From positions 1-64,000 of the forward strand of contig NZ_JARPQB010000023.1 of NCBI RefSeq assembly GCF_029478665.1: a stretch of 64,000 bases of DNA. Reading direction: 5' to 3'. A program made the translations under genes and the position numbers. This document shows, one piece after another, positions 14,481 through 25,700 of the stretch. The notes under the pieces are model-generated. The model made no database searches. It saw only the letters and a list, made by a program, of their open reading frames with translations, and was not told where the DNA came from. The stretch comes from Pseudomonas entomophila. GTDB lineage: Bacteria > Pseudomonadota > Gammaproteobacteria > Pseudomonadales > Pseudomonadaceae. Positions within the stretch are counted from its first letter, which is position 1. Every line of letters starts with the position of its first letter.

Positions 14481-15376
14481 GATTTAAATGTTTCGATGTC
14501 CGCAAAAGCGCCGTGCTAGAGCGCTTACAAGGAAAGGTTTCGCACCTGGTATGCATTTGAAGCCCAAGGGCAATGACAGATCTGCTGAACGAATGAATCC
14601 AAAGGGCCTGAATTTAGCGCTCACAGTTCATTCATTTGACTATGTGAAGAAAAGTTCGCCGTTAGTAGGGGCTTGACTTGCTTGAAGTTGGGCGGCTGGC
14701 CCACTCTCGTGCCGGCTGGCATCTACGGTTGCACGCGGTACCTGTAGGAGCGGATTCATCCGCGAACTACGGTTGCGCGCGGTACCTGTAGGAGCGGATT
14801 CATCCGCGAAGCAGGCGCCGCGGTGTCTGGCACCGGCCTTGCCGGTGTTCGCCAGCAAAGCTGGCTCCTACGGTTGCGCGCGGTACCTGTAGGGCCACCG
14901 GATGCCCGCCGCGATTCTTGCAGCGCCTATAAGATCGCGCGCCGCCCGCGCGGCGCATCGCGGATGAATCCGCTCCTACATTTGTTGCAACGTGCCGCAC
15001 CTGCCAGGCCATGGTTGCCAGCCTTGGCGCATGGCGTGAGCCGGACGGTGCGGCGGCAGCGTCAACCGAAAAACCGCGCCGTACAAACAAGGCGGACCGG
15101 GTGCTCTTTCAGGCATCACTGGCCCGAAACAAACGTAGGAGCGGATTCATCCGCGATGCGCCGCGCGGGCGGCGCTCGATCTCATAGACGCTGCAACGTT
15201 AACGCCGAACACCTTGAAGGGGCTGGTGCCTGAGAATGTTTATGTCACACCCCCACGTGTAGGCATGGAGCGACTTGCCTCTCGGCAACGTCCGAACTGG
15301 GCATCGGAGCGGTCCGGCATACGCACAGCACATCATGGCTTAGGATCTTGCCGTTTGACGGGCAGGACTAACCCCC
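14481..15376. other. Intergenic region, no supported gene
   Basis: About 900 bases without a convincing gene. The first 240 bases show nothing recognisable. The remainder is dominated by REP-type repeats (listed separately) and a short stretch before the membrane-protein gene at 15377. Short open frames here translate REP sequence or lack a ribosome-binding site. Confidence 0.6.
14723..15180. repeat. REP cluster with 44-base tandem copies
   Basis: The unit GTAGGAGCGGATTCATCCGC occurs at about 14744, 14788 and 15136, and inverted (GCGGATGAATCCGCTCCTAC) near 14960. The first two copies are embedded in a direct repeat of 44 bases (starting 14723 and 14767), and a third partial copy of its flank starts at 14868. 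A related unit (GCCAGCAAAGCTGGCTCC) lies at about 14851. Confidence 0.85.
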
Positions 15377-15694
15377 ATGGAATCACTCGATCATGGTGTA
15401 CTTCCGGAAATGAAGGTTGCCCTCACCGCATTCGTCACGGTGGACATTGTGATTTCAGTAGCGCTCAGGCGTTACCTGGCACAGAGGGATTTTTTCTGGG
15501 TGGGCGCCATCACCAGCTATCTCTACAACACCCTGATCGGCGCACTGTACCTCTACATGGCGCTCCACAGGCAGTTCCTACTGGTGTTTGACATCACAGA
15601 ACTGTACGAGTGGCTTTGGCCTGCCTCGTTCGTCTTCTGTTTCCTCATGGTGTTTTTCCACAGCTGGGCATTCTTTGGAGGCACGCAACGATAA
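15377..15694 (+). CDS. Small multi-pass membrane protein of unknown function
   Basis: 105 residues with about three hydrophobic segments (VALTAFVTVDIVISVAL, FFWVGAITSYLYNTLIGALYLYMAL, LWPASFVFCFLMVFFHSWAFF). AGGA lies ten bases before the ATG; a second in-frame ATG is at 15410. It is followed after three bases by a 31-codon reading frame for another membrane peptide, then by a strong hairpin. No family recognised. Confidence 0.55.
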   Translation: MESLDHGVLPEMKVALTAFVTVDIVISVALRRYLAQRDFFWVGAITSYLYNTLIGALYLYMALHRQFLLVFDITELYEWLWPASFVFCFLMVFFHSWAFFGGTQR

Positions 15695-15697
15695 ACC

Positions 15698-15793
15698 ATG
15701 GAAGCCTTCATTCACCTGGTACTCGTGTTGATGGTGCTCTTCGCGCCTATCGCCTGGGTCACACTCGTGGCCATCCTGGTCAGCCCTTATTGA
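15698..15793 (+). CDS. 31-residue single-pass membrane peptide
   Basis: A very short frame starting ATG-GAA-GCC three bases after the stop of the previous gene. The product is almost entirely hydrophobic (FIHLVLVLMVLFAP then WVTLVAILVSPY), a single transmembrane helix. It ends five bases before a perfect terminator-like palindrome, so the pair at 15377-15793 looks like a small two-gene unit. The Shine-Dalgarno match is GGAGG about 20 bases upstream, rather far, so it may depend on coupling. Confidence 0.4.
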   Translation: MEAFIHLVLVLMVLFAPIAWVTLVAILVSPY

Positions 15794-15797
15794 CCTT

Positions 15798-15832
15798 CCC
15801 TTATCGAGACTGCCCGGCAGTCTCGATAAGGG
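15798..15832. terminator. Bidirectional terminator hairpin
   Basis: Perfect 17-base inverted repeat CCCTTATCGAGACTGCC with its complement, lying between convergent genes that end at 15793 and 15839. Confidence 0.75.
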
Positions 15833-15838
15833 ATGCGC

Positions 15839-16090
15839 TTATTTGCCCTTACTCAGCCCCAACTCCATATCATCGATCAGCCCCTTGGCCAGCCCGCTGA
15901 GAATCCGCGCGGCGCTGGCGGCCATGAGGTCACCCTCCATCTCGGCCTCGGTGGTGAAGTGCGCCACGCACCCGAGCAGCACCGACAGGTCGCTGAAGGC
16001 ATGTTCGAAAGGAATGCCCGGCTGGATACGGAAGATCTCGAGGCAGGTGGTCGTGCCCTGGGTCGGGCCGGGCTTGTGGTCGTCGCTCAT
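15839..16090 (-). CDS. Small DUF3077-like protein
   Basis: 83 residues resembling the small Pseudomonas DUF3077 family: an N-terminal CLEIFRIQPGIPFEHAFSDLSVLLG, which fits the family's FxVxPGxxxxxALxxAxxLL pattern, then a helical C-terminus ending in LAKGLIDDMELGL. Function unknown. Its ATG overlaps the stop of the upstream gene (ATGA, 16087-16090), so both are made from one message. Confidence 0.65.
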   Translation of the reverse strand: MSDDHKPGPTQGTTTCLEIFRIQPGIPFEHAFSDLSVLLGCVAHFTTEAEMEGDLMAASAARILSGLAKGLIDDMELGLSKGK

Positions 16091-16332
16091 ACCGGCGCCC
16101 CCTTGGCCCGGGCGTGGCGGACCAGCGCGATGACCAGTTGAGCGAGGATTTCGGCGCTGTCCATCATCACGTCCAGGCGTTCGTCGCGTGGGCAGTGGGT
16201 GTAGGCGTGGATGGTGTCGCTGAGGGTGTGCATCAGCTTGTTGGCGTGGGCCATGGCCTCCTCGGGGGGGAGGTCGCTGATGATGGTGACAAAGGGGATT
16301 GGGTAAGGTGGGTCAGGTACTAATTTTTTCAT
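16087..16332 (-). CDS. Small DUF6124-like protein
   Basis: 81 residues starting MKKLVPDPPYPIP, the hallmark N-terminus of a small Pseudomonas family of unknown function. The rest is helical (AMAHANKLMHTLSDTIHAYT, AEILAQLVIALVRHA). The ATG at 16332 has AGGAG eight bases before it. A longer frame upstream (to 16407) lies in the structured leader and is not supported. It is coupled by ATGA to the DUF3077-like gene. Confidence 0.65.
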   Translation of the reverse strand: MKKLVPDPPYPIPFVTIISDLPPEEAMAHANKLMHTLSDTIHAYTHCPRDERLDVMMDSAEILAQLVIALVRHARAKGAPV

Positions 16333-16570
16333 GGTGTTCTCCTCAAGAATTACAGGGAGACAACCACCTCCATCCTTCTCACAGACAAGGGTGGCAGCCG
16401 TACGCATGGTGAGAAGACCGTGTAGACACCATGAAAAGCCACGGCCAGACCGAAGCCTGCACGCGCACGACTGCCATGAAAATGGAAAGCCAAAATGGTG
16501 AATACAACGGGCTTCTCACACCCGGTCGCCAAATTTGACGACCCAGCGACGTTACCCTCGGAGTAATTTC
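16333..16570 (-). promoter_or_regulatory. Structured 5' leader of the DUF6124/DUF3077 gene pair
   Basis: The 240 bases ahead of the gene pair contain a near-perfect palindrome at 16525-16542 (GTCGTCAAATTTGGCGAC on the minus strand) followed by GGGTGTGAGAAGCCCG, and repeated TCTCAC/GTGAGAAG elements further down. The pattern suggests a folded RNA leader or a dispersed repeat. I cannot name it. Confidence 0.35.
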
Positions 16571-16673
16571 CAGCCAATTCGGAGCCTTCCGGCAGGCGCG
16601 TAGGATAGGTCCCAAGCGCTGACCGGCTGAAGTATTTTGTTTCAGATTCGGAAATGTCTGACGGCGTCAGGAA

Positions 16674-16785
16674 GCCGGGGGCGCTTTGCGCCCCTTTCGC
16701 GGCACAAGGCCGCTCCTACAGAGGGAATGCGATCTCCCTGTAGGAGCGGCCTTGTGCCGCGAAAGGGCCGCGCAGCGGCCCCGGC
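16674..16785. repeat. Long REP palindrome after the autotransporter gene
   Basis: Inverted REP pair: GGGCGCTTTGCGCCCCTTTC with GGCACAAGGCCGCTCCTAC on one side and their complements on the other. It begins 9 bases beyond the autotransporter stop codon. Confidence 0.9.
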
Positions 16786-16793
16786 GCTCTACT

Positions 16794-19700
16794 TCAGAAC
16801 CCCATGCTGAAGCTCACCACCACCCCATGGTCGCGGTTCTCGTTGGACAACTGCCCGGAATACCCGACCCCCAGCTTGCCACTGGCCCCGACGCTCAAGT
16901 CCAGCCCGGCCTCGACCACCGCCGCATCCTTGGCAATCGGCACGCCCTCGGTGCTGAACCCGGAACCCCCATCGATAAAGCGCAGATCCGCATCCGGCTT
17001 GTCATCCCCAAAGGCATGGCGCCAGCCCACGGACAGCCGTGGCGTGATGGTGCCGCCACTGTCGAGCTTGATGTGCTTGCCCGCCCGCACACCGAGGGTG
17101 GAATAGGTCACATCCTGATCGACCTTGCCCTCCAGCCGCCCTGCCCCACCCTTCTCATGGGCGGTGTCGCTGTCGTAGTTGACGTAGGCCAACCCGGCGA
17201 ACGGCTCCAGGGCGATACCACCGGCATCGATGGCATACCCCACCTCGCCGAACACCTGGGCGCTGCGCGCCTTGTACTTGGCCTTGAGCCGGTCGTCGTA
17301 GCTGCCCACCGCGACATCGCGCTTGGTGTCGATGTCGTGCCAGGCGTAAGCCACGCCCAGGCGTGCAGCGAAGGCGTCCAGCTGGTAACCCAGGTAGGTG
17401 GTCAGGTGGTAGCTGTCGACGGTGGCGTCCGAGCGGCGACGGTGGGCGTCGATGCTGGAGCGGGTGTAGCCTGCGGCGACACCGACCTTCCACTCGTCAT
17501 CCAGCGCACGGTCCACACCGAGCATGAAGCCCGACAGGTCGCGGTCGACGCTGGCATGGTTGCTGTTGCCGTCGTAGTCACCCCAACCGCCGATGGCGCG
17601 GATCCAGCCCACGGCCTGGCCTTGGCAACCTTCGCTGGTGAGCTGCTGGTTGGCGGTGGGCGCCAGGGTGCGCCGTGGGTCGTTCTCGCGGGTGCAATCG
17701 GCCTGGCGCAGACGGTCGTTGACCGCGTCGCGGATGTAGCGCGAGTCCTCGATCAGCACGGTCGCGGTGCTGGCGTGGATCTCGCCGGACAGGCTGTCGA
17801 AGGCACTGCGCGCCGAATCACGGTCCATGGTCACGATGGTGTTGCGCAACGCCGCCGGGGCCCCGGCGCTTTCCAAGGCGGTGGCGACACCGCGCTGGTT
17901 GCCGGAGGCGGCGACGTCGGCGAACGAGGTGCCGTTGCGGCTGATCGACAGGGTCACCTGGTTGGTGCCATAGGCCAGCACACTGTTGAGGAACGCCGAG
18001 TTGCTCAGGTTGGTGCCGGCGAAGGTGCCATTGATGCCACCACCCGCGCTGACCACGGTGTACACCCCGTCGTCATCGTCGACGTTCAGCACCTGCAGGC
18101 TGCCGCCCAGGTTGGCGGTGCCGCCCACGTTCAGGTAGTTCACCGGCTCGACGCCAAGGTCGATGACCAGGGTGCCGCCAGGGCCGTTGGTGAAGTTGCC
18201 GGTCACGTTCAGGTTGCCGCCAGGCCCAGGCATCACCGTGCCGTTGTTGACCAGCCCGCCGACGCTGCCGTTGCCGGTCAGCGCGGCGCCATTGGCCACG
18301 GTCACCTGGGCACCGAGGGTGGTGCCCGGATGGGCCGCGTCACCGACCTGGAGCACGCCCTGGTTGACGTTGAACGCGCCGGTGGTGGGTTGGTTGCCGG
18401 TCAGCAGCAGGGTGCCGGCCCCTTGCTTGGTGGTGGTGCCGGTGCCGCTCAGGGTGCCATTGAAGGTGCCGTTGGCCGATTGCTGGAACACCAGGCTGGC
18501 GTTGTTGAGGATGTTGCCCTGCAGGCTGGTGGTGTTGCCCACCAGGGTGCCGCCGCTGACGGTGGTGCCGCCGCTGTAGGTGTTGGCGCCGCTGAGCACC
18601 AGGGTGCCGGCGTCGAGCTTCTCGATACCGCCGGTACCGACCAGTGGCGCACTGACCACGGCGGTGGCGCCGGCATTGACCCGCACCGGCGCCAGGCCGC
18701 CGTCTGCCTCGTTGACCGGGGTCAGGCTGCCGCCCGCGCCCGGCACCACCTGGTAGCCGTCGCTGAGGAACTGCATGCCGGAAAACGACTGGTTACCCAC
18801 CACGGTGACAGTGCCTGGCGCGCCGCCGAACACAGCGTACTCGCCGCTCCAGCCGGTGGAGGTGGTGCCGGACGCGTTGGTCCAGTTGGTGTTCGGGCCC
18901 CAGGTGCCGCTGCCGCCACCGATGCTGCCGTCGGGGTTGGTCTTGCCGCCGTTCCAGAACTGCAGCTCTTCACCGTAGTTCTGCACCACCAGATTGAGCT
19001 GGTTGGCAATGGCGGTCTGCAGGCCGAGGTCGGCCAGGGCCACGCCGCCGGGGATGGCGCCGAACACCAGGCCATTGTCGGTAAGGCTGCCGCTGTAGCT
19101 GAACAGCTGGTAGACACCGGTGCCGAAGCCACCGAGATCGGTGATGTTCAACGTGCCATCGAGCACCAGGTTGCCGTTGACCTTGACCACGGTGGTGGAC
19201 GCGGCCGGGGCGCCCAGGCTGAAGTCCAGCGCGCTGCCCGAACTCAGGTTGAGGTTGCCCACGGTCAACGGCGTGGCGCTCTGGCCTGCGGCCAGGGTGG
19301 CGCCGTCGGCGATCTGCACGGTGCCGCCGTAGGTGCCGCTGCCGCCCAGGCGGGCGCCGGTGGCGACCTGCACGGTGGCGCTGTCGAGGCGGCCGTTGAC
19401 CAGCAGGCTGCCGGCGTTGACGGTGGTGGCACCGGTCAGGCCGTTGACGCCGGTCAGCAGCAGTTCGCCGCTGCCGTTCTTGGTCAAGCTGCCGTTGCCG
19501 GTGAGGTTGCCGGTGTAGCTGCCGTTGGCGTTCTGTTCGAAGGTCAGCGCGGCGTTGTTGAGGATGGCGCCCTGCAGGCTGGTGCTGTTGCCCACCACGC
19601 TGCCGGCGTTGATCTGGGTGCCGCCGGTGTAGCTGTTGGTACCGCCCAGGGTCAGCTGGCTGGTGCCGTTCTTGACCAGGCCGCCCGTGCCGCTGATGGC

Positions 19701-22700
19701 GCCGTTGAGGGTCAGGGCGTTGCTGCCCGCAATGGCCAGGGCGCCATTGAGCACGGCATTGTTGGCCAGGGTGACCGCCTTGTTGCTGTCCAGTGTGGTG
19801 CCGGCTGCGGCGGTCAGGGTACCGCTGCCCAGCGCGCTGTCATTGCCCACCCGCAGGGTGCCGCCGTTGAGCGCGGTGCCGCCGCTGTAGCCGTTGGCGA
19901 CGTTGAGCACCAGGGTGCCGGCGTCCTGCTTGGCGAGGCTGCCGGTACCATTGAGGGCGACGTTGAGGGTGGCGGTGACGCCCGTGTCGACCCGCAGGTT
20001 GGTGGCGCCGTTACCCAGCAGTTCACCGGCGGCGCCGGCGTTGAGCACGTAGCCATCAGTGCTGAACTGCAGGCCGGTAAGGGTGTGGCTGCCGTCGACG
20101 GTGACGGTGCCCGGGGCGCCCTGGAACACGGCAAAGGTGTCGTTCCAGGTTTGGTTGAGCACGCCGTTGGCGTCGGTCCAGTTGCTGTTGACGGCGTTCC
20201 AGGTGCCGCTGCCGCCGTCGATCAGGCCGTTGGCGACGCTCTGGCTGCCATCCCAGAACAGCACGTTGCTGGCTCCGCCGACCACCAGGTTGACCTGGTT
20301 GGCGACGGCGGTCTGCACGGTCAGGTCGGTGGCCGGCACCGGCGCGCTGCCGATGGCCAGGCCATTGTTGACCAAGCTCCCGCCATAGGCGAACAGGCGG
20401 TACACGCCGGCGCCGAAGCCGCCGATGTCGGTGACATTGAGGGTGCCGCCCAGGGTCAGGTTGTTCGCCACGTCGACCAGCGCGGCGGCGCCACCGACCG
20501 CTGCGCCGAGGGCCGCGTTGAAGCTGGAGCCGTTGTCCAGGGTCAGGTTGCCCGCGCTCAGGGTGGCACCGCTGGTGGCCGCGAGCGCACCGCCGCTGGC
20601 CACGGTCACCGCGCCACCGAGGCTGCCGGCGCCAGACAGGGTGGCGCCGCTGGCGACGTTGACCGCGCTGCTGGCCAGCGAGCCGTTCACCCGCAGCCGG
20701 CCGGCCTGCACGTTGGTGTTGCCGGTGTGGCTGTTGCTGCCGCCCAGCGACAGGGTGCCGGTGCCCAGCTTGTTCAGGGTGCCAGGGCCCGCGATATTGC
20801 CATCGAACACCCCGCCTTCGACGTTCAGGCTGTTGCCGGTGGCGATCTGGATCGCGCCGGTGCCGCCGATATCACCGAGGGTGGTATTGCCGTCGAGGTT
20901 GAGGTGGGCGCCGGTGCTGACGTTCAGCGCGCTCTGGGTGCCCAGGGCGGTGGTGCCGATGGTGCTCAGGCTACCGGAGAGGATGTTGAGCACGCCGCTG
21001 AAGGTGTTGTTGCCCGACAGCGTCAGGTCGGCCAGGCCGCTTTTGTTGAGCGTGCCGCCACCGCTGAGCACGCCATCCAGTTGCAGGTCATTGCTGCCCA
21101 GCACGTTGAGGATGCCGCTGACATTCACCGGGTTGGTCAGGCTGACGGCGCTGGCACTGTCGAGGTTGCCGTTGCCGGTGACGTCCAGGCCGCCGGTGCC
21201 AAGGGCGGCGTTGTTGCCGACCACCAGGGTGCCTGCCTGCAGTTCGGTGCCGCCGCTGTAGGTGTTGGCGCCCATCAGCGCGAAGCGCGCGGCGCCGGCC
21301 TTGAGCAGGCGCCCTGCGCCGGCGACGGTGCCGCCGAGGGTCAGGTCGTTGCTGCCCAGCACCGTGATCGGGCCGGCCAGGTTGACGTTGTTGGCCAGGG
21401 TGACGGCCTGGCTGCTGTCCAGGCTGGTGCCGCTGGCGGCGTTCAGGCTGCCGGTGCCCAGCGCGGTGTTTGAACCGAGCACCAAGGTACCGCCGTTGAG
21501 CGCGGTGTTGCCGGCGAAGGTGTTGTTGCCCCCCAGCGTCAGGCGCGCGCTGCCAGCCTTGAGCAAGCCACCGGCGCCACCGATGTTGCCGTTGAGCGCC
21601 AGGTTGTTGCTGCCAGCGATGTTCAGCGGGCCGCCCAGGACGATGGTGTTGCCAAGGGCGACCGCCGCGTTGCTATCCAGGGTGGTGCCCGCAGCGGTGT
21701 CGAGCGTGCCGCTGCCCAGGGCGCTGTTGTTGCCCAGCACCAGGGTGCCGCCGCTGAGGGTGGTACCACCGCTGTAGCTGTTGCTGCCATTGAGCACGAG
21801 GGTGCCGGTGTCGAGTTTGTTCAGCTTGCCGATACCGCTCAGACCGACATCAAGGGTGGCGGTCACGCCCGGGTCGACGCGCACGCTGGTGTCGCCACTG
21901 GAGCCGTTGATCAGGTCGAGCGCCCCGCCCGTGCCGGCCAGCAGGCGATAGCCGTTGGTGACGAATTGCATGCCGTTGACGGTCTGGCTGCCGTCGACGG
22001 TGACATCGCCCGCCGTGCCCTGGAACACCGCGAAGGTGCTGCCCCAGGTGCTGTTGGCCACGCCGTTGAGGTCGGTCCAGTTGGTGTTGGCGGCATTCCA
22101 CACGCCCGCGCCGCCATCGACCTGGCCGTTGGCCACGCTCTGGCTGCCGTCCCAGAACTGAATGTTCAGGCCGGCGGCGCTGACCAGCAGGTTGACCTGG
22201 TTGGCCAGGGCGGTCTGCAGGGTCACATCACCAAGCCCGACGCCTCCCGGCAGGCTGCCGAAGTCCAGGCCGTTGTCGGTGAGCGCGCCGGTGTAGTCGA
22301 AGATCCGGTACACACCGTTGCCGAAGCCGCCGATGCTGCCGACGTTGAGCGTGCCGTCGAGGGTCAGGTTGCCGCCGACGTTGAACAGCGCGGTGCCACC
22401 GGTGGACGGCGCGCCCAGGCCGACATCGACGATCGAGCCGCTGTTGAGCACCAGGCTGCCGAGGCCCAGGGTGCTGCCGCTCTGCCCGGCCAGGTGGCCG
22501 CCGTTGTTGATGGTCACCGCGGCATTGGCGCTGCCGCTACCGGTCAGGGTGGCGCCGCTGGCGACGGTCAGCAGGTTGCTGCCCAGGCTGCCATCGATTT
22601 TCAGGGTGCCGCCGTTGACCTGGGTGTTGTCGGCCAGGTTGCCGGTGCCCGTCAGGGTCAGGGTGCCGGTACCGACCTTGGTCAGCCCGCCCAGGCCGTT

Positions 22701-25700
22701 GAGGCCGCCGGCGAAGGTGCTGCTGAGGTTGTTGCTGCCCAGGCTCAGGACGCTGCCGACACCGACATCGACCTGGCCGCTGCCGGTCAGGCTGCCCAGG
22801 CTGGCATTGCCGTTGAGGTTGAGCTGGCCGCTGGCGCCGACGTTGAGGGTGTCGACGTTGGCCAGCACGCCGCTGCCCAGGGTGGTAAGGGAACCGGCCT
22901 GGATATCGACGTTGCCGGTGAAGGTCTTGACGCCGACCAGGGTGAGGTCGTCGACGCCGGTCTTGACCAGGTTGCCGCTGCCGCCGAGGTCGCCGCTGAG
23001 GATCAGCGCGTTGGCGGCTTCAACGGTCAGGTTGGCGCCGTTGCTCAAGGCGAGGGTGTTGCCCAGGGCCATGGGCGCGCTGTTGGCCAGGGTGGCGTCG
23101 GCGGTGACCGCCAGGGTGCCGGTGCCCAGGGCGCCGCTGCTGCCCACGGTCAGGCGCCCGGCATTGAGCTGGGTGCCGCCCTGGAAGCCGTTGTTGCCGT
23201 TGAGGGTGAGGTTGCCGCTGCCGTTCTTGACCAGCCCGGCGGTGCCGTTGAGCACGCCGTTGAGGGTCAGGTCGTTGCTGCCAGCAACGGTGAGGCCGGC
23301 ATTGAGGGTGGCATTGTTGGCCAGGGTGACGTTGCTGCCGGCGCTCAGGGTCGAGGCCCCGGCGACGGTCAGGGCGCCCTGCCCCAGCGCGTTGTCGTTG
23401 CCGACCACGAGCTGGCCAGCACCGAGGGTGGTGCCGCCGAGGTAATTGCTGGCGCCGTTGAGGGTCAGGGTGGCGGCACCCGATTTGTTCAGGCCGCCGA
23501 CGCCATCGAGCACGCCATTGAGGGTGAGGTCGGCGCTGCCCGGCACGTTGAGCGTGCCGCCCAGGTGCACGGCATTGGCCAGGGTGACGCCCGCACCGCT
23601 GGCATCGAGGCTGGTGTTGTTGCCGGTGCTGAGGGCGCCAGTGCCCAGGGCGGTGTTGCTGCCGACCACCAGGGTGCCGCCATTGAGCGTGGTGCCGCCG
23701 CTGTAGGTGTTGCTGCCGTTGAGGGTCAGGCTGGCGGCGCCGTTCTTGATCAGGCTGTTGTTGCCCGCGACCACGCCGTTGAGGGTCAGCGCCTGGCTGC
23801 CGTCGAGGGTGAGGTTGCCACCGCTCAGGTTGACGGCGTTGCCCAGCGCCAGGGCCTGGCTGGTGTCGAGGGCCGCGGCGCCAGTGACGTTCAGCGCGCC
23901 ACTGCCCAAGGCGCCGGCATTGCCAAGCAGCAGACTGCCCGCTTGCAACGCGGTGCCGCCGGTGTAGGTGTTGTTGCCGTTGAGGATCAGCTGGCCGCTG
24001 CCCAGCTTGTTCAGGCCACCGTCACCACTGATGACGCCACCGAGGGTCAGTGTCTGGGTGTTGCTGACGCCGAGGGTGGTACCGCTGCCAAGGCCGATGG
24101 CGTTGGCCACCTGCAGCACGCCGACGCTGGCCAGGGTGCTGTTGCCGGTCACGGCCAGGTTGCCTGAGCCCAGGGCGGTGTTGTTGCCCAGGGTCAGGTT
24201 GCCGGCCCCGAGGGTGGTGGTGCCCTGGTAGGTGTTGGCGGCACCGAGCGTCAGGCTGCCGGAACCGGTCTTGGTCAAGCCCCCCGTGCCGCTGATCACG
24301 CCGTTCAGCGTCAGGTTGTTGTTGCTTGGCAGGCTCAAGGTGTCGTTCAACGCCACCTGGTTGGCCAGGGTCAAGGGGCCGGTGATGGCCAGGTTGCTGG
24401 CGCCACCGACGGTCAGGGTGCCGGTGCCCAGGGCCTGGTTGTTGCCCAGGGTGAGGGTGCCGGCATTGAGGGTCACGCCACCGGTCAGGGTGTTGGCGCC
24501 GCTGAGGGTGAGGTTGCTGGCGCCATTCTTGGTCAGGCTGCCGGCGCCGGTGACCAGGCCGCCCAGGCCCAGGTCGTTGCTGCCGGCGATCGTGAGGTTG
24601 CCCCCCAGGTTGACGGTGTTGCCGATGTTCAGCGCGGTGTTGCTGTCCAGCGTGGTGCCGGCCGCTGTGTTGAGCTGGCCGAGACCGAGGGCGCTGGCGC
24701 TGCCGAGCACCAGGGTGCCGGCATTGAGGTTGGTGTTGCCCAGGTTGCCGTTGGTGCCGTTCAGGGTCAGGGTGCCGCTGCCGGTCTTGGTCAGGCCGCC
24801 GACGCCCGTGATATTGCCGCCCAGGGTCAGGTTCTGCGCCCCGGCGATGGTCAGGTTGCCGGCCAACGCGAGCTGGTTGGCCAGGGTGACGTTGGCGTTG
24901 CTGCTCAGGGTGGTGCCGCCCACCGCACTCAGCCCCCCGGTGCCCAATGCTGTGTTGCTGCCCACCACCAGGGTGCCGCCGTTGAGGCTGGTGATGCCCT
25001 GCTGGCTGTTGCTGCCGTTGAGGGTCAGCGTGCCGGTGCCGGCCTTGACCAGGCCACCGGTGCCGCTGAGGGCACCGTTGAGGGTAAGGTCGTTGCTGCC
25101 CGGCAGCGTGAGGTTGGCGTTCAGGGCGACGGTATTGGCCAGTGCCAGGGTGCCGGTGCTGTCCAGGCTGGCGGCGCCCGTGACGGCAAGGCCGCCTGTG
25201 CCCAGGGCCTGGGCGTTGCCCACGGTCAGGGTGCCGGCGCCAAGGCTGGTGCCGCCGCTGTAGGTGTTGGCGTTGCCGAGGGTCAGGTTGGCGCCACCGG
25301 CCTTGATCACGCTGCCGGCGCCCGAAACCACGCCTGCCAGGCCGAGGTCGGCGCTGCCGCCGACGGTCAAGGCGCCACCGAGGGCAAAGGCATTGCCCAG
25401 GGTGACGGCGGTGTTGCTGTCCAGGCTGGTGCCGGCGGCGGCGCTGACCGCCCCGGTGCCGAAGGCCGTGTTGTTGCCCACGACGATGCTGCCGCCGTTG
25501 AGCACGGTGCCACCGGTGTAGCTGTTGGCACCGTTGAGCACCAGGGTGCCGCTGTCGAGCTTGGCCAGTTGGCCGCTGCCCGAGAGGCCGACGTTCAGCG
25601 TGGCGGTGACACCCGGATCGACCCGCACGCTGAAGGCGCCGTTGCTGCCGTTGACCAGGTCCAGGCCACCGGCGCCGATCAGGCGATAGCCATTGGTGAC

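Noticed and set aside
14488..14676. 62-codon plus-strand frame in the intergenic region
   Set aside because: No ribosome-binding site, no hydrophobic or domain pattern, and it lies just before the REP cluster.
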